Shown: one piece after another, positions 29,782 through 37,881 of the stretch
Layout: each line of letters starts with the position of its first letter
Numbering within the stretch: the stretch's first letter is position 1
DNA from: Bacillota bacterium
GTDB taxonomy: Bacteria > Bacillota > Clostridia > Clostridiales > Clostridiaceae
Length of the DNA: 64,000 bases
Direction of reading: 5' to 3'
Assembly (NCBI GenBank): GCA_023445445.1
Contig: JAEXLD010000036.1
Location: 42,534 to 106,533 of the forward strand
Program-made: the position numbers and the translations under genes
The notes under the pieces: generated by a model
The model's input: only the letters and a program-made list of their open reading frames with translations
Told to the model about the DNA's origin: nothing
The model's database searches: none

Positions 29782-31896
29782 TTAAGATACATTATAGTTA
29801 TTCTTTTTACTAGAATGAGATATCCTATCTGCTCTTTCTTCATACTTTCCTGGTCCAAATCTTTCATCTAAGCTTAGATATCCAGTAACTCTTGATACCC
29901 CTTGGATATCTTCACTTCCACATTTGCAGCATTTTCTTTCATTACTATTTAAATATTCTCCACAATTCTTGCAGTATCTTATGTGAAAATTAATTCCTAA
30001 ATAACTTATATTTGTATTCTTATATGCATAATTTAATATATCCATTATAACTTCTCCAGAAGGTCTATCATCTACTTCGATATAACTTATATGACCAGCA
30101 TTGCAAAGCTTATGATAAGGAGCTTCAATATCTATTTTATCCTTTATTGATATTGGATACTTTACAGGTATATGAAAACTATTTGTATAATAATCCTTAT
30201 CTGTAACTCCTTTAATTATTCCAAAAACCTTTTTGTCTTGTTTTATAAATTTACCTGAGAGACCTTCTGCTGGAGTAGCATAACAACTCCAATTTAATTT
30301 AGTTTCCTCAGTTGTTCTATCTATAAAGCTTCTAATATAACTAACTATTTTTATTCCTAATTCCCTTGCCTCAATAGTTTCTCCATGGTGATGTCCAGTT
30401 AGAGATACTAAGGTTTCTGCAAGTCCTATAAATCCTACTCCCCAGGTACCTTGCTTTAGTATTGGTTCAATAGAGTCCTCTTGAGATAATCCTTCAGATC
30501 CTTTTAGTAGCCCTTGCCCAGCTACAAAAGGTAAATCCTTAACTCTAAGGTTCCTTAAAACACTATATCTATGTAATAGTGATTCCTTTGCTAATTCTAA
30601 TCTTTTATCTAATATATTAAAGAATTCTTCTATATTCCCCTTTGCTTGCATTCCTATTCTAGGTAAATTTATTGTTACAGGTGCAATATTACCTCTGCCT
30701 TTACAACCTGGTTCCCCATTAACATTTTTCATTAAATAAGTTCTACAGCCCATAGTTGCTGGCATATACCCCGCATCATAATATTCCTTATTAAAATCTG
30801 CATCTATATTCATAAAGGTAGGGTTCATTCTTTTAGAAGCCACTTCACAAGCTAATTGATATAAATAATGATATTTATCTTCTGGCTCTCTATTTACCCC
30901 TTCTTTAACTCTGAAAATTATATTTGGGAAAATAGGTTGTTCTCCTTTTCCTAAGCCCTTCTCATATTCCTTTAAAAAGACTTCACAAACTAATGCAGCA
31001 TCATCTGAATTTGGAATTCCTAAGTTAATTGAACTAAAAGGAACTTGAGACCCTGCTCTTGAATGCATTGTATTTAAATTGTAAACTATACCCTGCATGG
31101 CTTGATGAACTCTTTCTTTAAGTCTTTTTTCAGTTATAGCCTCAATTTTTTCACTATCAATCCCTAACTCAATAAGTCCATCCCTTATTTCCTTTCTAGT
31201 AGGCTCAATAAATATAGATAAGTCATTATCAAAATCAGGATGAGACTGTCCACCAAACATATCATTTTGAGAAGACTGAAGCAATATACAAGAAAGTTCT
31301 GCAGCAGTTTCAATTCTCCTTGGCTTTTTAATTGTTCCATAACCAGTATTGAAGCCTCTCTCAAGGACTTCTTTAGTTGGTATGTGAAGACAATTAATTG
31401 TTAAGTTATAACTATCTAAATCATGAAAATATAAATCTCCATTTTCATGAACCTTAGCTAACTCCTTAGGCATCATTGATAAATTATGCCACTTATTTGA
31501 TTCAGAGGCTATTCTTAATAATTTTGAACTAAAGTTATTACCCACATTAGCATTATCTCTATCTGTTTCTACTCCTATTTTCTTAATGGCATTCATTAAG
31601 TCAGATTTTATTTCTCTAATATGAGTTCTTTCTCTTCTGTAGCTAGAGTAAACTGATTTAATATTTTCATACCCCATATCTACTAAAGATCTTTCAACTA
31701 TATTTTGAATTTCTTCAACGGTAATATTTATATTTTTTTCTTTTTCAATATAGTTTATGGCTTGTTGTACTATGCTCAGTACTTCACTTTCCTTTAGTTT
31801 ATCTCCAATTTCATCCCCAGCCTTTTTAATGGCATTAGCTATTTTAACAGAATCAAAGGGAACCTCCCTACCGTCCCTCTTCACTACATATAGCAT
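29782..31896 (-). CDS. nrdD: Anaerobic ribonucleoside-triphosphate reductase
   Basis: Makes deoxyribonucleoside triphosphates in the absence of oxygen. The 704-residue protein begins with an ATP-cone (KRDGREVPFDSVKIANAI, regulatory) and ends with a Cys4 zinc site (CKNCGEYL and CCKCGSED) and the glycyl-radical loop RVTGYLSLDERFGPGK, whose Gly near residue 674 is activated by NrdG. Central catalytic Cys residues are present (INCLHIPTKE, MGCRTYL). ATG at 31896 with AGGGAGG. An NrdR box sits just upstream of the ribosome binding site. nrdG is not adjacent but 5 kb downstream. Confidence 0.95.
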   Translation of the reverse strand: MLYVVKRDGREVPFDSVKIANAIKKAGDEIGDKLKESEVLSIVQQAINYIEKEKNINITVEEIQNIVERSLVDMGYENIKSVYSSYRRERTHIREIKSDLMNAIKKIGVETDRDNANVGNNFSSKLLRIASESNKWHNLSMMPKELAKVHENGDLYFHDLDSYNLTINCLHIPTKEVLERGFNTGYGTIKKPRRIETAAELSCILLQSSQNDMFGGQSHPDFDNDLSIFIEPTRKEIRDGLIELGIDSEKIEAITEKRLKERVHQAMQGIVYNLNTMHSRAGSQVPFSSINLGIPNSDDAALVCEVFLKEYEKGLGKGEQPIFPNIIFRVKEGVNREPEDKYHYLYQLACEVASKRMNPTFMNIDADFNKEYYDAGYMPATMGCRTYLMKNVNGEPGCKGRGNIAPVTINLPRIGMQAKGNIEEFFNILDKRLELAKESLLHRYSVLRNLRVKDLPFVAGQGLLKGSEGLSQEDSIEPILKQGTWGVGFIGLAETLVSLTGHHHGETIEARELGIKIVSYIRSFIDRTTEETKLNWSCYATPAEGLSGKFIKQDKKVFGIIKGVTDKDYYTNSFHIPVKYPISIKDKIDIEAPYHKLCNAGHISYIEVDDRPSGEVIMDILNYAYKNTNISYLGINFHIRYCKNCGEYLNSNERKCCKCGSEDIQGVSRVTGYLSLDERFGPGKYEERADRISHSSKKNNYNVS

Positions 31897-31912
31897 TTCA
31901 TATACCTCCCTA

Positions 31913-31926
31913 ACACAATATATTGT
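31913..31926 (-). promoter_or_regulatory. NrdR box upstream of nrdD
   Basis: ACACAATATATTGT (31913-31926), a near-palindrome matching known NrdR boxes (ACAnWATATMTWGT type), lies between the promoter and the ribosome binding site. NrdR represses ribonucleotide reductase genes when dATP is high. I found only one clear copy; boxes usually occur in pairs. Confidence 0.75.
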
Positions 31927-31941
31927 ATATTCTTAGTTTTA

Positions 31942-31970
31942 ATTATATTACGTCTAAATATTCTTTTCAA
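31942..31970 (-). promoter_or_regulatory. nrdD promoter
   Basis: Minus strand TTGAAA (31970-31965), 17-base spacer, TATAAT (31947-31942). Confidence 0.75.
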
Positions 31971-32079
31971 TTGATAAAAGCTTAGCATCCAGTGGATAAA
32001 TTGAAATTTTGTGCTATATATCTCTAATTTAACCTTTTTTACCGTTTTTCAGATTTTGACAAAAATATAATTTTTAGTA

Positions 32080-32129
32080 TTAAACTATATCAGTATTGAT
32101 AATGTTAAACTATATCAGTATTGATATAG
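32080..32129. promoter_or_regulatory. Duplicated palindromic operator of degV-padR operon
   Basis: A 22-base unit is repeated exactly at 32080-32101 and 32105-32126 (period 25). The second copy completes the perfect palindrome CTATATCA-GTAT-TGATATAG (32110-32129). It overlaps the -35 box of the degV promoter. The PadR-type protein encoded by the second gene of the operon is a plausible ligand. Confidence 0.65.
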
Positions 32130-32148
32130 TTATTAGTTATGATATAAT
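32121..32148 (+). promoter_or_regulatory. degV promoter
   Basis: TTGATA (32121-32126), 16-base spacer, TATAAT (32143-32148) with extended -10 TG at 32140-32141. Confidence 0.7.
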
Positions 32149-32185
32149 TAATATATAAAGATTATGTTTTTATGAGGAGGATTTT

Positions 32186-33031
32186 ATGCAAAAAATAGCA
32201 TTAATAGTTGATAGTGCATGTGACTTATCTCTTGAAACAATTAAAGAGAAAAATATTAAATTACTTCCACTTAGGGTTTCTTATTCTCATGGAGAATATA
32301 AAGATAAAATAGAGATATCTGCTGATGAGATATATAAAAACTTAGAAAAAGAAATTCCTAAGACTTCTCTTCCTAGTGCAGAAGATTTAGAGGAAATACT
32401 TGTTTCACTAGAAAATGATGGGTATACCCATGTTATTGCTGTAACTATATCTAGTGGCTTATCTGGTACCTTTAATTCAATAAGGTTAGCATTAGAAGAT
32501 CATCCAAAATTAACATCTTACATTTTTGACACAAAAATTTTAGCTATGCCTGAAGGAATAGTTGCAATGGAAGTAGCTGATTTAATTAATTCTGGAAAAA
32601 CTTTTGAAGAAATAGTAGCTGCTATTCCAACAATAAGGAAAAACATTACTGGCTATTTTACTGTTAATACCTTAGAATACTTAAAAAAGGGTGGACGTAT
32701 TGGAAGAGTAGCTGGAACTATAGGTGATATGTTAAACTTAAAACCAATTGTAACTGTTGATGAAAATGGAGTTTATTATACAGTTTGTAAAGCTAGAGGC
32801 AGAAAGCAATCTATGACTAAACTTACTGGTATATTAAAGGATACACTTGCTCAAGGTCCTTGTAAGGTTTGGGTTCTTCATGCTGGTGTTTTAGAAGAAG
32901 CTAAAATGTACTTAGATACATTAAAAGATTTAGCTAATGTAGTTAGTATTGATATATCACAAATCAGTCCTGCTTTGGGAGTACATGGAGGACCTGGTTT
33001 GCTTGGTCTAGCAATTCAAAGGGTAGATTAA
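32186..33031 (+). CDS. DegV-family fatty-acid-binding protein
   Basis: A 281-residue DegV/FakB-like protein. Landmarks: ALIVDSACDLS at the N-terminus, KTSLPSAEDLEEIL, the motif VTISSGLSGTFNSIRLAL (about 91-108), FTVNTLEYLKKGGRIGR (about 155-171) and PALGVHGGPGLLGLA at the end. Family members bind a fatty acid and, with FakA, present it for phosphorylation. ATG at 32186 after GAGGAGG. It is the first gene of a two-gene operon with a PadR-type regulator, behind a duplicated operator. No fakA is seen in this window. Confidence 0.88.
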   Translation: MQKIALIVDSACDLSLETIKEKNIKLLPLRVSYSHGEYKDKIEISADEIYKNLEKEIPKTSLPSAEDLEEILVSLENDGYTHVIAVTISSGLSGTFNSIRLALEDHPKLTSYIFDTKILAMPEGIVAMEVADLINSGKTFEEIVAAIPTIRKNITGYFTVNTLEYLKKGGRIGRVAGTIGDMLNLKPIVTVDENGVYYTVCKARGRKQSMTKLTGILKDTLAQGPCKVWVLHAGVLEEAKMYLDTLKDLANVVSIDISQISPALGVHGGPGLLGLAIQRVD

Positions 33032-33032
33032 T

Positions 33033-33494
33033 ATGAAATACCTTAATCTTCATTTAAGTAGCATAGAAGATATAAAAGAAGAAGAAAAAAGGCTACAGCT
33101 AGAATATCAAGAAAAACTTGCTGAGCTAAAAAAAATCCAAAAAGAAAAGGAATCTGTTGGGCAAGTATTTACAAAGGGATTATTACCTATATATGTTTTC
33201 CACATACTTAGTATTGGCCCTTCAAACGGAAATGATATTGCTACTAAAATAGGTGAAAGGACCAATGGTCTTTGGGTACCAAGTACTGGTGGAATATATC
33301 CATTATTAAAGAAACTGGAAAAGGAAGAGTATATAATTGGAGAATGGGATGACCCTAAGAAAAAATTCCAAAAGATTTATTCCTTAACACCTAAGGGAAC
33401 CAAGGAATATGAAATAAGAAAAACACTTTTAAAGCAAAAAATCGAAGAATCCTTAAAGGTTTTTAAAATTATTTATAAGGATTTATATAAATAA
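33033..33494 (+). CDS. PadR-family regulator with N-terminal coiled coil
   Basis: A 153-residue protein. Residues 10-45 form a charged coiled coil (KEEEKRLQLEYQEKLAEL). The PadR winged helix follows: LLPIYVFHILSIGPSNGNDI, STGGIYPLLKKLEKEEYI with the GIYPLL recognition motif, and the wing KKKFQKIYSLTPKG, then a short C-terminal helix. It starts one base after the degV stop codon, so the two are cotranscribed. It probably autoregulates through the tandem palindromes upstream of degV. An N-terminal rather than C-terminal dimerisation helix is unusual for PadR proteins. Confidence 0.82.
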   Translation: MKYLNLHLSSIEDIKEEEKRLQLEYQEKLAELKKIQKEKESVGQVFTKGLLPIYVFHILSIGPSNGNDIATKIGERTNGLWVPSTGGIYPLLKKLEKEEYIIGEWDDPKKKFQKIYSLTPKGTKEYEIRKTLLKQKIEESLKVFKIIYKDLYK

Positions 33495-33564
33495 GCATTG
33501 CTTGTATAAAATCCTCATATTATGAGAAAAATAACACTATCAAATCTATAGGTGGTGTTATTTT

Positions 33565-33765
33565 TTGAAAGGTAAAGTTATTGATTATAATTTCTTTGAG
33601 GCTTTTGTTGAATTAGAAGATGATACTATAATTAAAGTTCCTTTAAATCAGGTATCAAACTATTTAAATATAGGAGATACAATTAATATTGATTCAAATA
33701 TTACTAGTAGCTCTCCCAGTAACAGGCCTAAAATAATTCAAGACAAATTAGTAGATTTCTTTTAA
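33565..33765 (+). CDS. Small beta-rich conserved protein, unknown function
   Basis: A 66-residue protein with alternating hydrophobic residues (GKVIDYNFFEAFVELEDDTI, then KVPLNQVSNYLNIGDTINI), a pattern like small OB-fold or SH3-like domains of ribosome or RNA-associated proteins. The predicted start is TTG at 33565 after GGTGGTG. It precedes a shared terminator and faces the ferredoxin gene. I do not recognise a named family; the coding call is supported by the ribosome binding site and codon pattern. Confidence 0.6.
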   Translation: MKGKVIDYNFFEAFVELEDDTIIKVPLNQVSNYLNIGDTINIDSNITSSSPSNRPKIIQDKLVDFF

Positions 33766-33782
33766 AAATATTTAATACAAAT

Positions 33783-33810
33783 AAAAAGATGCTTTGTTAA
33801 GCATCTTTTT
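33783..33810. terminator. Bidirectional terminator between small protein and ferredoxin genes
   Basis: AAAAAGATGCTT (33783-33794) and AAGCATCTTTTT (33799-33810) form a perfect A/T-flanked hairpin suited to both strands; its right end overlaps the ferredoxin stop codon. Confidence 0.88.
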
Positions 33811-34000
33811 ATTCTGATACACTAATTGCACTTACTGGGCAACTTGCCTCTGCATCCTTAGCTTCATCTTCATTCTCACTAGGAACATCAGGGTGTGCAG
33901 CCACAGCTTTTCCGTCATCATCCATTTCAAATACAGCTTCACATATTGTTGGACATAATCCACATCCAATACATGTATCTTTATCTACATGAGCTTTCAT
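33809..34000 (-). CDS. Single-cluster [4Fe-4S] ferredoxin
   Basis: A 63-residue acidic electron carrier. The cluster ligands are CIGCGLC (residues 10-16) and the distal Cys in SCPVSAI; the Pro after the last Cys is typical. The stretch between them is acidic (DEAKDAEA). I start at the ATG at 34000, preceded by GGAAGGG; the longer reading frame upstream lacks a site and overlaps the Mrp gene. It follows the Mrp ATPase gene by about 65 bases and ends within a bidirectional terminator. Confidence 0.88.
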   Translation of the reverse strand: MKAHVDKDTCIGCGLCPTICEAVFEMDDDGKAVAAHPDVPSENEDEAKDAEASCPVSAISVSE

Positions 34001-34064
34001 GATTTTCCCTTCCTTCATAAATACTTCAGTATTATTGTTCCCATGAGTTTTAATTTTATGTGTA

Positions 34065-34886
34065 TTAATATAAACCTTCAAAAATTAAAGAATATAAATC
34101 ATTGTTAATTACATATTCTTCTGCATTGCCTTCTTCTAAAGCTTCTGTTAAATCAACATTAATAGGCAATTCTCCAAGTAGTGGTACTCCTAAGTATCCA
34201 GCATGTTCATCTGCTGACTTTTTACTAAATACTTTTATCTTAGTATCACAACCTGGGCAATTTATATAAGACATGTTTTCTACAACACCTCTTATAGGTA
34301 ACTTCATTTGCTTAGCCATTTCTATAACCTTTTTAACTATCATAGATACCATGTCTTGTGGTGTTGATACTATTACAAGCTCCTTAATAGGGAAACTTTG
34401 CATAACAGTTAAAGTTATATCTGAAGTACCAGGTGGCATATCAATTAATAAGTAATCTAATTCTCCCCAAACAGTATCTGTATATAATTGAGTTAAAACG
34501 CTACTTACCATAGGTCCTCTCCATACTACAGGATCTTCTTCCTTAGGTATTAATAGGTTCATAGATAGAACCTTTACTCCACCCTTTGATTCTACTGGAT
34601 AATACTTAAAGTTGTTTTCATCTATTGGTTCTATACGAGCTCTTTTATTGTTTATCCCAAAAAATCTAGGCATAGATGGACCTGTAATATCCGCATCTAA
34701 TACCCCTACTTTATAACCTTTTTTTCTTAGTGTACTTGCAAGTATACCTGTAACAGTAGATTTACCTACTCCACCTTTACCACTTATTACTCCTATAACA
34801 TTATTTATCATGCCATATTTAGGTTTTAATTTTGGTGGTTTTTGTTCAAAGTTTAAAACCTTCTTTGGATTTCCTTGATCTGACAT
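34065..34886 (-). CDS. Mrp/NBP35-family Fe-S cluster carrier ATPase
   Basis: A 273-residue P-loop ATPase that carries and delivers iron-sulfur clusters. The deviant Walker A is GVISGKGGVGKSTVTG (about 33-48), followed by VLDADITGPSMPRFFG and LLIDMPPGTSDI (Walker B-like). The C-terminal CPGC (in MSYINCPGCDTK) is the cluster-binding CxxC at the dimer interface. Start ATG at 34886 with AGGAGGTG; a GTG-initiated extension is unsupported. It lies between a lipoprotein gene (11 bases upstream) and a ferredoxin gene, forming a small cluster. Confidence 0.92.
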   Translation of the reverse strand: MSDQGNPKKVLNFEQKPPKLKPKYGMINNVIGVISGKGGVGKSTVTGILASTLRKKGYKVGVLDADITGPSMPRFFGINNKRARIEPIDENNFKYYPVESKGGVKVLSMNLLIPKEEDPVVWRGPMVSSVLTQLYTDTVWGELDYLLIDMPPGTSDITLTVMQSFPIKELVIVSTPQDMVSMIVKKVIEMAKQMKLPIRGVVENMSYINCPGCDTKIKVFSKKSADEHAGYLGVPLLGELPINVDLTEALEEGNAEEYVINNDLYSLIFEGLY

Positions 34887-34897
34887 AATAACACCTC

Positions 34898-35737
34898 CTA
34901 CCAATTTTTTTCTACATCCTTAGGAAGTTCCTCTTCCTCATAGACATTAATATTCCATTCTTTGTATTGATTTGTTCCAACTACATAATAGTAATATTCA
35001 GTATTTCCTTTTTTGTCTTCTACTGTTATATTACTTTTATATTCAGTTGTGCTATGCCCTCTATTTTTTATCCTTACTATAACGTCAAAATCACTTGAAG
35101 TATTCTCTATAAGTTCAATATTAGGTGCTGTTTTTTTAGCCTTTTGTAAAAAGTTTTCTAAATCAGTAGAAAATATATATTTTAAACAATCCACATCATC
35201 TCTAATATCTATTCCAACTTTTCTATCTTTATAGTCTAAGGTTTTACTTAAGGTATTAATAACATCCAAAATTGGTTCATAATATATGTATTCAAAATCT
35301 CTTGGTTTTCTTATTATTGATAAATTTTGAAGTATTCCTTCATCCAGCCTTTTTGAAACGGTAAAACTAGTTTCATCATTATAAAAGTTTCCTTCATAGG
35401 CTCCAACTACATAATTATACTGCTTTACTTCATCCCCCAATTTAATTTCAAATATATAATCTGGTTGTAAATCTGATTTTGTTTCGCTAATTTTAGCTTT
35501 AGATAAAAGATTATACATATTTATTATAGCTTTTTCGTCAGTTACAAGAAATTTAAAGGATTTGTCTCTAACACTTTGAATACTTATCTGATCTACTTGT
35601 GCAACATTGTCAAAGTAATTATTCTTACTTTTAAAACTACCTTTTATATTATCTACAACTCCACATGATGATAAATTAATTGATAATATAACCATTATTG
35701 TAGTTATTAAATATTTAGTTGTTTTCTTCAATAACAT
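34898..35737 (-). CDS. Lipoprotein, unknown function
   Basis: A 279-residue protein with a lipoprotein signal: MLLKKTTKYL, a hydrophobic stretch, then INLSSCG with Cys25 as the acylation site. The mature region has two alpha/beta parts: residues 35-155 (DQISIQSVRDKSFKFLVTDE, IFEIKLGDEVKQYNYVVG), and a second at about 170-279. I do not recognise it. The start is uncertain: ATG at 35737 has GGGG four bases away, while a TTG two codons later is better spaced. It abuts the Mrp gene and may be cotranscribed. Confidence 0.65.
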   Translation of the reverse strand: MLLKKTTKYLITTIMVILSINLSSCGVVDNIKGSFKSKNNYFDNVAQVDQISIQSVRDKSFKFLVTDEKAIINMYNLLSKAKISETKSDLQPDYIFEIKLGDEVKQYNYVVGAYEGNFYNDETSFTVSKRLDEGILQNLSIIRKPRDFEYIYYEPILDVINTLSKTLDYKDRKVGIDIRDDVDCLKYIFSTDLENFLQKAKKTAPNIELIENTSSDFDVIVRIKNRGHSTTEYKSNITVEDKKGNTEYYYYVVGTNQYKEWNINVYEEEELPKDVEKNW

Positions 35738-35783
35738 CCTTCCCCTCTATATAAAGGTTATCCCTACAATTCATTATAATTAA

Positions 35784-35809
35784 TTAGGAGAAGTAATTAC
35801 TTCTCCTAA
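35784..35809. terminator. Perfect 26-base palindrome, probable terminator
   Basis: TTAGGAGAAGTAA pairs perfectly with TTACTTCTCCTAA. It lies after the stop of the minus-strand gene at 35863. Downstream T content is modest (TTAATTATAAT). Confidence 0.6.
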
Positions 35810-35862
35810 CTATAAATAAATTATAATACTTTAACTCTTTAATAGCAAATCTTATTGGTTCT

Positions 35863-36369
35863 TTATATAAAACTCTTGGCTATATATTGAAAAACTACAT
35901 TTATGCTTTTTTTCTCCTTACCTTCTCTATAAGAAAATTTAATTATAAGAACCTTTCCCTCTGAGTAATCTCTAATATAGTAATTACTAATATCTTTTTC
36001 ATTACTTTCAGATATAAACCTCCAATTATAAATATCTTTAATTTCTCTATCCTTAATTCTATTTCCCTTTATATTATTATAAATAGTATCTATATCACTA
36101 TTTACAATGGATATACTTCCATATATATCTTCCTTATTATTGAAGGTAGCAATTATATCATCTTTTTCATTATTTAAATTATCTATATCCCATCCACTTG
36201 GCAATGAAAAACTATATCTTCCCTCTCTCAATATATTAGTATTAAAACTCTTGATGTTATTATTTGATATTGCAATTTCTTCTATATTCTTTATGAATAA
36301 GTTTTTCATTAATGCTATAACTACCATAAGGACTACCGTTAGGATGATGGTGTAGACTTTTTTATTCAT
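35863..36369 (-). CDS. Membrane-anchored protein, unknown function
   Basis: A 168-residue protein with an N-terminal hydrophobic anchor (about residues 5-26) and an extracellular domain of about 140 residues. The segment YSFSLPSGWDID followed by IATFNNKEDIYGSISIV resembles PsbP/lipid-binding-like folds seen in other Gram-positive surface proteins, but this is only an impression. No lipobox Cys. The ribosome binding site is weak (TAATGAG). Lies between two other unrecognised envelope-type genes on the same strand; their functions may be linked. Confidence 0.6.
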   Translation of the reverse strand: MNKKVYTIILTVVLMVVIALMKNLFIKNIEEIAISNNNIKSFNTNILREGRYSFSLPSGWDIDNLNNEKDDIIATFNNKEDIYGSISIVNSDIDTIYNNIKGNRIKDREIKDIYNWRFISESNEKDISNYYIRDYSEGKVLIIKFSYREGKEKKSINVVFQYIAKSFI

Positions 36370-36409
36370 ATAATATACTCATTAGGATTTATAAGTACAT
36401 TTTTTGTAC

Positions 36410-37759
36410 CTATTTCATAGGCACAACAACTGTTGAATTTTTAAAATCATAGAACATTAACCAACATCCCATTCCATCCCTAGATTCATCCGAAACCCAT
36501 GTTACAAATCCAGTCTTTCCTTCATATGGTTGTTCATCCTTATTCTTTTCACCAGGAATTCCATATACAATATACCTTAAATTGCCTTCTTCATCGCATT
36601 TATATCCTAACATGAAATGTTTATGCTTTCTTATATAAGGATAATAATTTAGCATTGGATAATATGCTACTGCATATCTGTTGTAGTTAGACATATTACA
36701 CATTTCATGCAAATCATTAACAGTCACCTTATACCACTTACAGAACTTAATTTCATCATATTTATTTCTGCAATTTTCAAATCCACTAGCTATACCTTCA
36801 AAATATTCACCAACACTACCCCTGATTTTAAACTCACTATTTTCTCCTTCTAGCTTTTCCTCATATTCGTCGAATTTATTTTTTAAATATCCTCTATTTA
36901 AATCTTCAATTCCATATAAGCTTCCCTCTAAATTTCTATCAAAAGGGTTTTGGTTAGAATTTTGCTTAATAAATGGATTATTTTCATCATCTACTTCCTC
37001 ATTTAATTCATCATCTACTTCTTCACTATTTCTAGTATCTGTTTCATCAATATCTATATCTTTCCTAATAACCTCTTCTTCAGATGTCATCTCTGTTTCT
37101 TCTACTACTTCATCTTGTATTTCTTCTTCAATTCTAACTTCTTCTGGTTTTATTTCTACTTCTGCTTCTTTATCTACTTCTAACTCTTCTACTCTGTCAA
37201 TATCTATTTTTTCCTCTTCTAAAGTATCTATAGGATCATTATCCTCTTCTCCTCTATGTTTGCTTTTCTTCTTTTTCTCTTCTTTCTTAATATACTCCAT
37301 TTTGTTTTTGGATTTATTATGGCTGCAGTCTACCATCTTATAATTTTTCCAACTATCACTTGGTTGCTCACCATTAATAAAGCCACACATAACTACTATA
37401 GGAATTCCATTTTTCTCCTTACCTATGGCTGCTCCTGAAATCTTATCATAAGATATTCCGAGTCCTCCTATATTATCTAATGGATATTCTTTTGTTATTT
37501 CTGCCTTACCACCATCTGATACTGATATTTTACCTAAATTCAATATTTTCTTCATATCCTTCTTATTGCATATAGCTAAAATACAATATTCTTCTTCATC
37601 CCTTCTTAGATTTTGAGCATAGAAGGAAATTTTGCAAGTATCTCCTTTTGCCTCTATCTTTGAATATCCTGATAAGGTTTTGTCGTTTGAATTAGAGTAG
37701 CCTCTTTCATCCTCTTGTAAAATAATGAAATTTCTATACAACTTATTTAATTGTGACAA
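36410..37759 (-). CDS. Conserved two-domain protein with long acidic linker
   Basis: A 449-residue cytoplasmic-looking protein without signal peptide. Residues 1-145 form a beta-rich domain (NKLYRNFIILQEDERGY; SGYSKIEAKGDTCKISFYAQ). Residues 150-260 are a very acidic, low-complexity linker of Glu/Asp/Val/Ile. Residues 290-449 are a second folded domain with many aromatics (KWYKVTVNDLHEMC, YPMLNYYPYIRKHKHFMLGY, GMGCWLMFYD). I do not recognise a named family. Start is TTG at 37759 preceded by AAAGGT/GGAGG. The layout suggests a scaffold or spore-associated protein; that is speculation. Confidence 0.6.
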   Translation of the reverse strand: MSQLNKLYRNFIILQEDERGYSNSNDKTLSGYSKIEAKGDTCKISFYAQNLRRDEEEYCILAICNKKDMKKILNLGKISVSDGGKAEITKEYPLDNIGGLGISYDKISGAAIGKEKNGIPIVVMCGFINGEQPSDSWKNYKMVDCSHNKSKNKMEYIKKEEKKKKSKHRGEEDNDPIDTLEEEKIDIDRVEELEVDKEAEVEIKPEEVRIEEEIQDEVVEETEMTSEEEVIRKDIDIDETDTRNSEEVDDELNEEVDDENNPFIKQNSNQNPFDRNLEGSLYGIEDLNRGYLKNKFDEYEEKLEGENSEFKIRGSVGEYFEGIASGFENCRNKYDEIKFCKWYKVTVNDLHEMCNMSNYNRYAVAYYPMLNYYPYIRKHKHFMLGYKCDEEGNLRYIVYGIPGEKNKDEQPYEGKTGFVTWVSDESRDGMGCWLMFYDFKNSTVVVPMK

Positions 37760-37831
37760 ACCTTTAGAACCTCCATTTTACATTAATTCAATACATTATA
37801 TGCTACTCATATCTAAATATGTTAAAAATAA

Positions 37832-37875
37832 AACTCGTGAGATTTTTGTATTTTACTCCAAATTTCTCACGAGTT
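37832..37875 (-). terminator. Terminator after ksgA
   Basis: AACTCGTGAGA (37832-37842) pairs with TCTCACGAGTT (37865-37875). On the minus strand the stem is followed by TTATTTTTAAC. Confidence 0.85.
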
Positions 37876-37881
37876 AATTAG

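Noticed and set aside
32000..32040. Second NrdR box upstream of nrdD
   Set aside because: The partial match GTGCTATATATC lacks the symmetric half and is farther from the promoter than expected.
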